This document shows, piece by piece, positions 13,141 to 13,600 of a stretch of 13,600 nt of DNA. Under the pieces are notes generated by a model that searched no databases, had not been told where the DNA came from, and saw only the letters and a program-made list of their open reading frames with translations. Within the stretch, counting starts at the first letter, position 1. Every line of letters begins with the position of its first letter. The stretch comes from JAGGYK01 sp034716155 (lineage in GTDB: Bacteria; Desulfobacterota; Desulfomonilia; UBA1062), in contig JAYEFR010000150.1 in NCBI GenBank assembly GCA_034716155.1, forward strand, positions 1 through 13,600, in the 5' to 3' direction. Both the position numbers and the translations under genes were made by a program.

Positions 13141-13193
13141 TCATGCGAAAGTATTTCATCCATGGCCGACAATATACGCTCAACGTTTTCTGC
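13137..13193 (-). pseudogene. Orphan C-terminal coding fragment (ENVERILSAMDEILSHD)
   Basis: Directly after the FAD-oxidoreductase remnant, and in a different frame, the minus strand reads AENVERILSAMDEILSHD and then a stop. The helical, acidic pattern resembles the last helix of PLP-dependent enzymes such as cysteine desulfurases or class V aminotransferases, but 18 residues are too few to name it. I infer that it is the tail of a gene whose front was deleted together with the rear of the FAD gene. Confidence 0.3.
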
Positions 13194-13272
13194 CCGGACC
13201 GCCGCCTATGACCAAAACATCCGTCTCCGCCATAACAGGGACCACCCACGCCTGCTCTTCAATCTGTTTCAT
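13180..13272 (-). pseudogene. N-terminal remnant of an FAD-dependent oxidoreductase
   Basis: From ATG 13272, with GGAGG nine bases upstream, 30 codons read MKQIEEQAWVVPVMAETDVL then VIGGGPG, and then RKR and a stop. PVMAETDVLVIGGGPG is the typical start of FAD-dependent oxidoreductases, where the beta-strand and GxGxxG dinucleotide-binding loop should run on as GxxAA. The homology stops in the middle of the loop, at codon 27 (GGTCCGGGC), so the product cannot bind FAD. The intact ribosome binding site and upstream palindrome suggest a once-functional gene cut by a recent deletion. They may now serve yacG-pcnB downstream. Confidence 0.65.
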
Positions 13273-13307
13273 GATTCATTACCTCCATAAAATTTTCAAC
13301 CTTAACC

Positions 13308-13325
13308 AATCGAAATATTTCGATT
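13308..13325. promoter_or_regulatory. Perfect 18-bp palindrome, probable operator
   Basis: AATCGAAATATTTCGATT is a perfect inverted repeat. It lies 36 bp upstream of the FAD-remnant start and so in that gene's promoter zone. The length and symmetry suit a dimeric transcription factor. A TTGACC word is at 13380-13375 on the minus strand, but I see no convincing -10 box at a good distance. The regulator is not identified. Confidence 0.5.
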
Positions 13326-13600
13326 TAACTGTCTATTACTCAAGCCTTTTATTGCTTATCATTGCCTTTATAAATGGTCAAGGGGTGTCGCTGGATATTT
13401 GATATAAGGCACGGAGTCAGGGGGGGGATAATATTTTGATTTTTTTAAAAAAATTCTTTGAGGTCGAAAATTTTGACCTTGGAAGCAGATTTTAGAAAAG
13501 TGCGTAGGGCGTATCGCAATTGGCTTATTTAGGGCCATAGGCGGTATCTATTCCTGCGGATGTCTCCCCCCTCGTTTTATTTAAAGAAATGCAATACGGC
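13326..13600. other. Gene-free A/T-rich end region with further palindromes
   Basis: I find no gene with recognisable product or sensible length here on either strand. The region holds a run of eight G (13420-13427), the A/T palindrome ATTTTTTTAAAAAAAT around 13440-13455, and AGGTC-GAAAATTTT-GACCT (13461-13479). It also holds the words GGCGTATCGCAATT (13507-13520) and AATGCAATACGGC (13588-13600), which are roughly inverted to each other. These may be the edge of a mobile or repeat element beyond the window, but no transposase sequence is visible. Confidence 0.45.

Noticed and set aside
13022..13249. 75-codon minus-strand frame beginning MGGPCYGGDGC
   Set aside because: It crosses the junction of the two remnants in a third frame and the dispersed repeat, and has a composition unlike a real protein. 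The remnants explain the region better.
12778..13290. 170-codon plus-strand frame
   Set aside because: It lies antisense to yacG, the pcnB start and the gene remnants. Its translation has no domain logic, and there is no ribosome binding site.
13400..13600. tRNA or insertion sequence at the right edge
   Set aside because: No cloverleaf, T-loop consensus or transposase motif could be found. Only short palindromes are visible.

Overview
The window is a stretch of a bacterial chromosome of moderate G+C (low 40s percent by eye) carrying mostly housekeeping genes. RNase Y, a 6S RNA placed between zapA and the 5-formyl-THF cyclo-ligase gene, a fused chorismate mutase/prephenate dehydratase, and frequent TTG/GTG starts suggest an anaerobe-type Gram-negative lineage such as Desulfobacterota or Nitrospirota. 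That placement is inference from gene content. No rRNA, tRNA or other taxonomic marker is present. A 100-N gap flanked by an exact 127-bp duplication shows this is a scaffold from a short-read assembly.

Left block (1-3343, minus strand). A promoter near 3313-3343 reads leftward through a zapB-like coiled-coil gene, zapA, 6S RNA, 5-formyl-THF cyclo-ligase, rny (RNase Y) and tyrS, which is cut by the window edge. The block joins cell division (FtsZ-ring factors), growth-phase control of RNA polymerase (6S RNA), one-carbon metabolism, mRNA decay and translation.

Gene-free block (about 3344-4069). It holds the duplicated repeat around the N gap, G/C-run hairpin repeats, a 181-bp imperfect inverted repeat with a branched interior (3782-3962), and a small hairpin next to the pheA ribosome binding site.

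Aromatic block (4070-8951, plus strand). pheA-hisC-tyrA-aroA-cmk are packed with 4-17 bp overlaps. AroA makes EPSP, the precursor of chorismate. PheA and TyrA are the two branches from chorismate/prephenate to phenylpyruvate and hydroxyphenylpyruvate. The HisC-family aminotransferase can finish both amino acids. Cmk is the usual passenger after aroA.

Middle block (8952-10249). A small minus-strand gene of unknown function and a plus-strand gene for a two-TM, sensor-shaped membrane protein diverge from a repeat-bearing 187-bp spacer. The membrane protein has no output domain, and its tail is encoded by a short tandem repeat.

Right block (10250-13600, minus strand). yacG (only 59 codons), pcnB and a CoA-disulfide-reductase-like flavoenzyme form an operon. 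Upstream lie a chimeric gene remnant (the first 27 codons of an FAD oxidoreductase joined to the tail of another gene), a partial dispersed repeat, a perfect 18-bp palindrome, and A/T-rich gene-free DNA to the window end.

I did not find a clearly new multi-gene system. The most interesting unexplained items are the 3782-3962 folded element, the membrane sensor/small gene pair with its shared spacer, and the captured promoter region at the right end.
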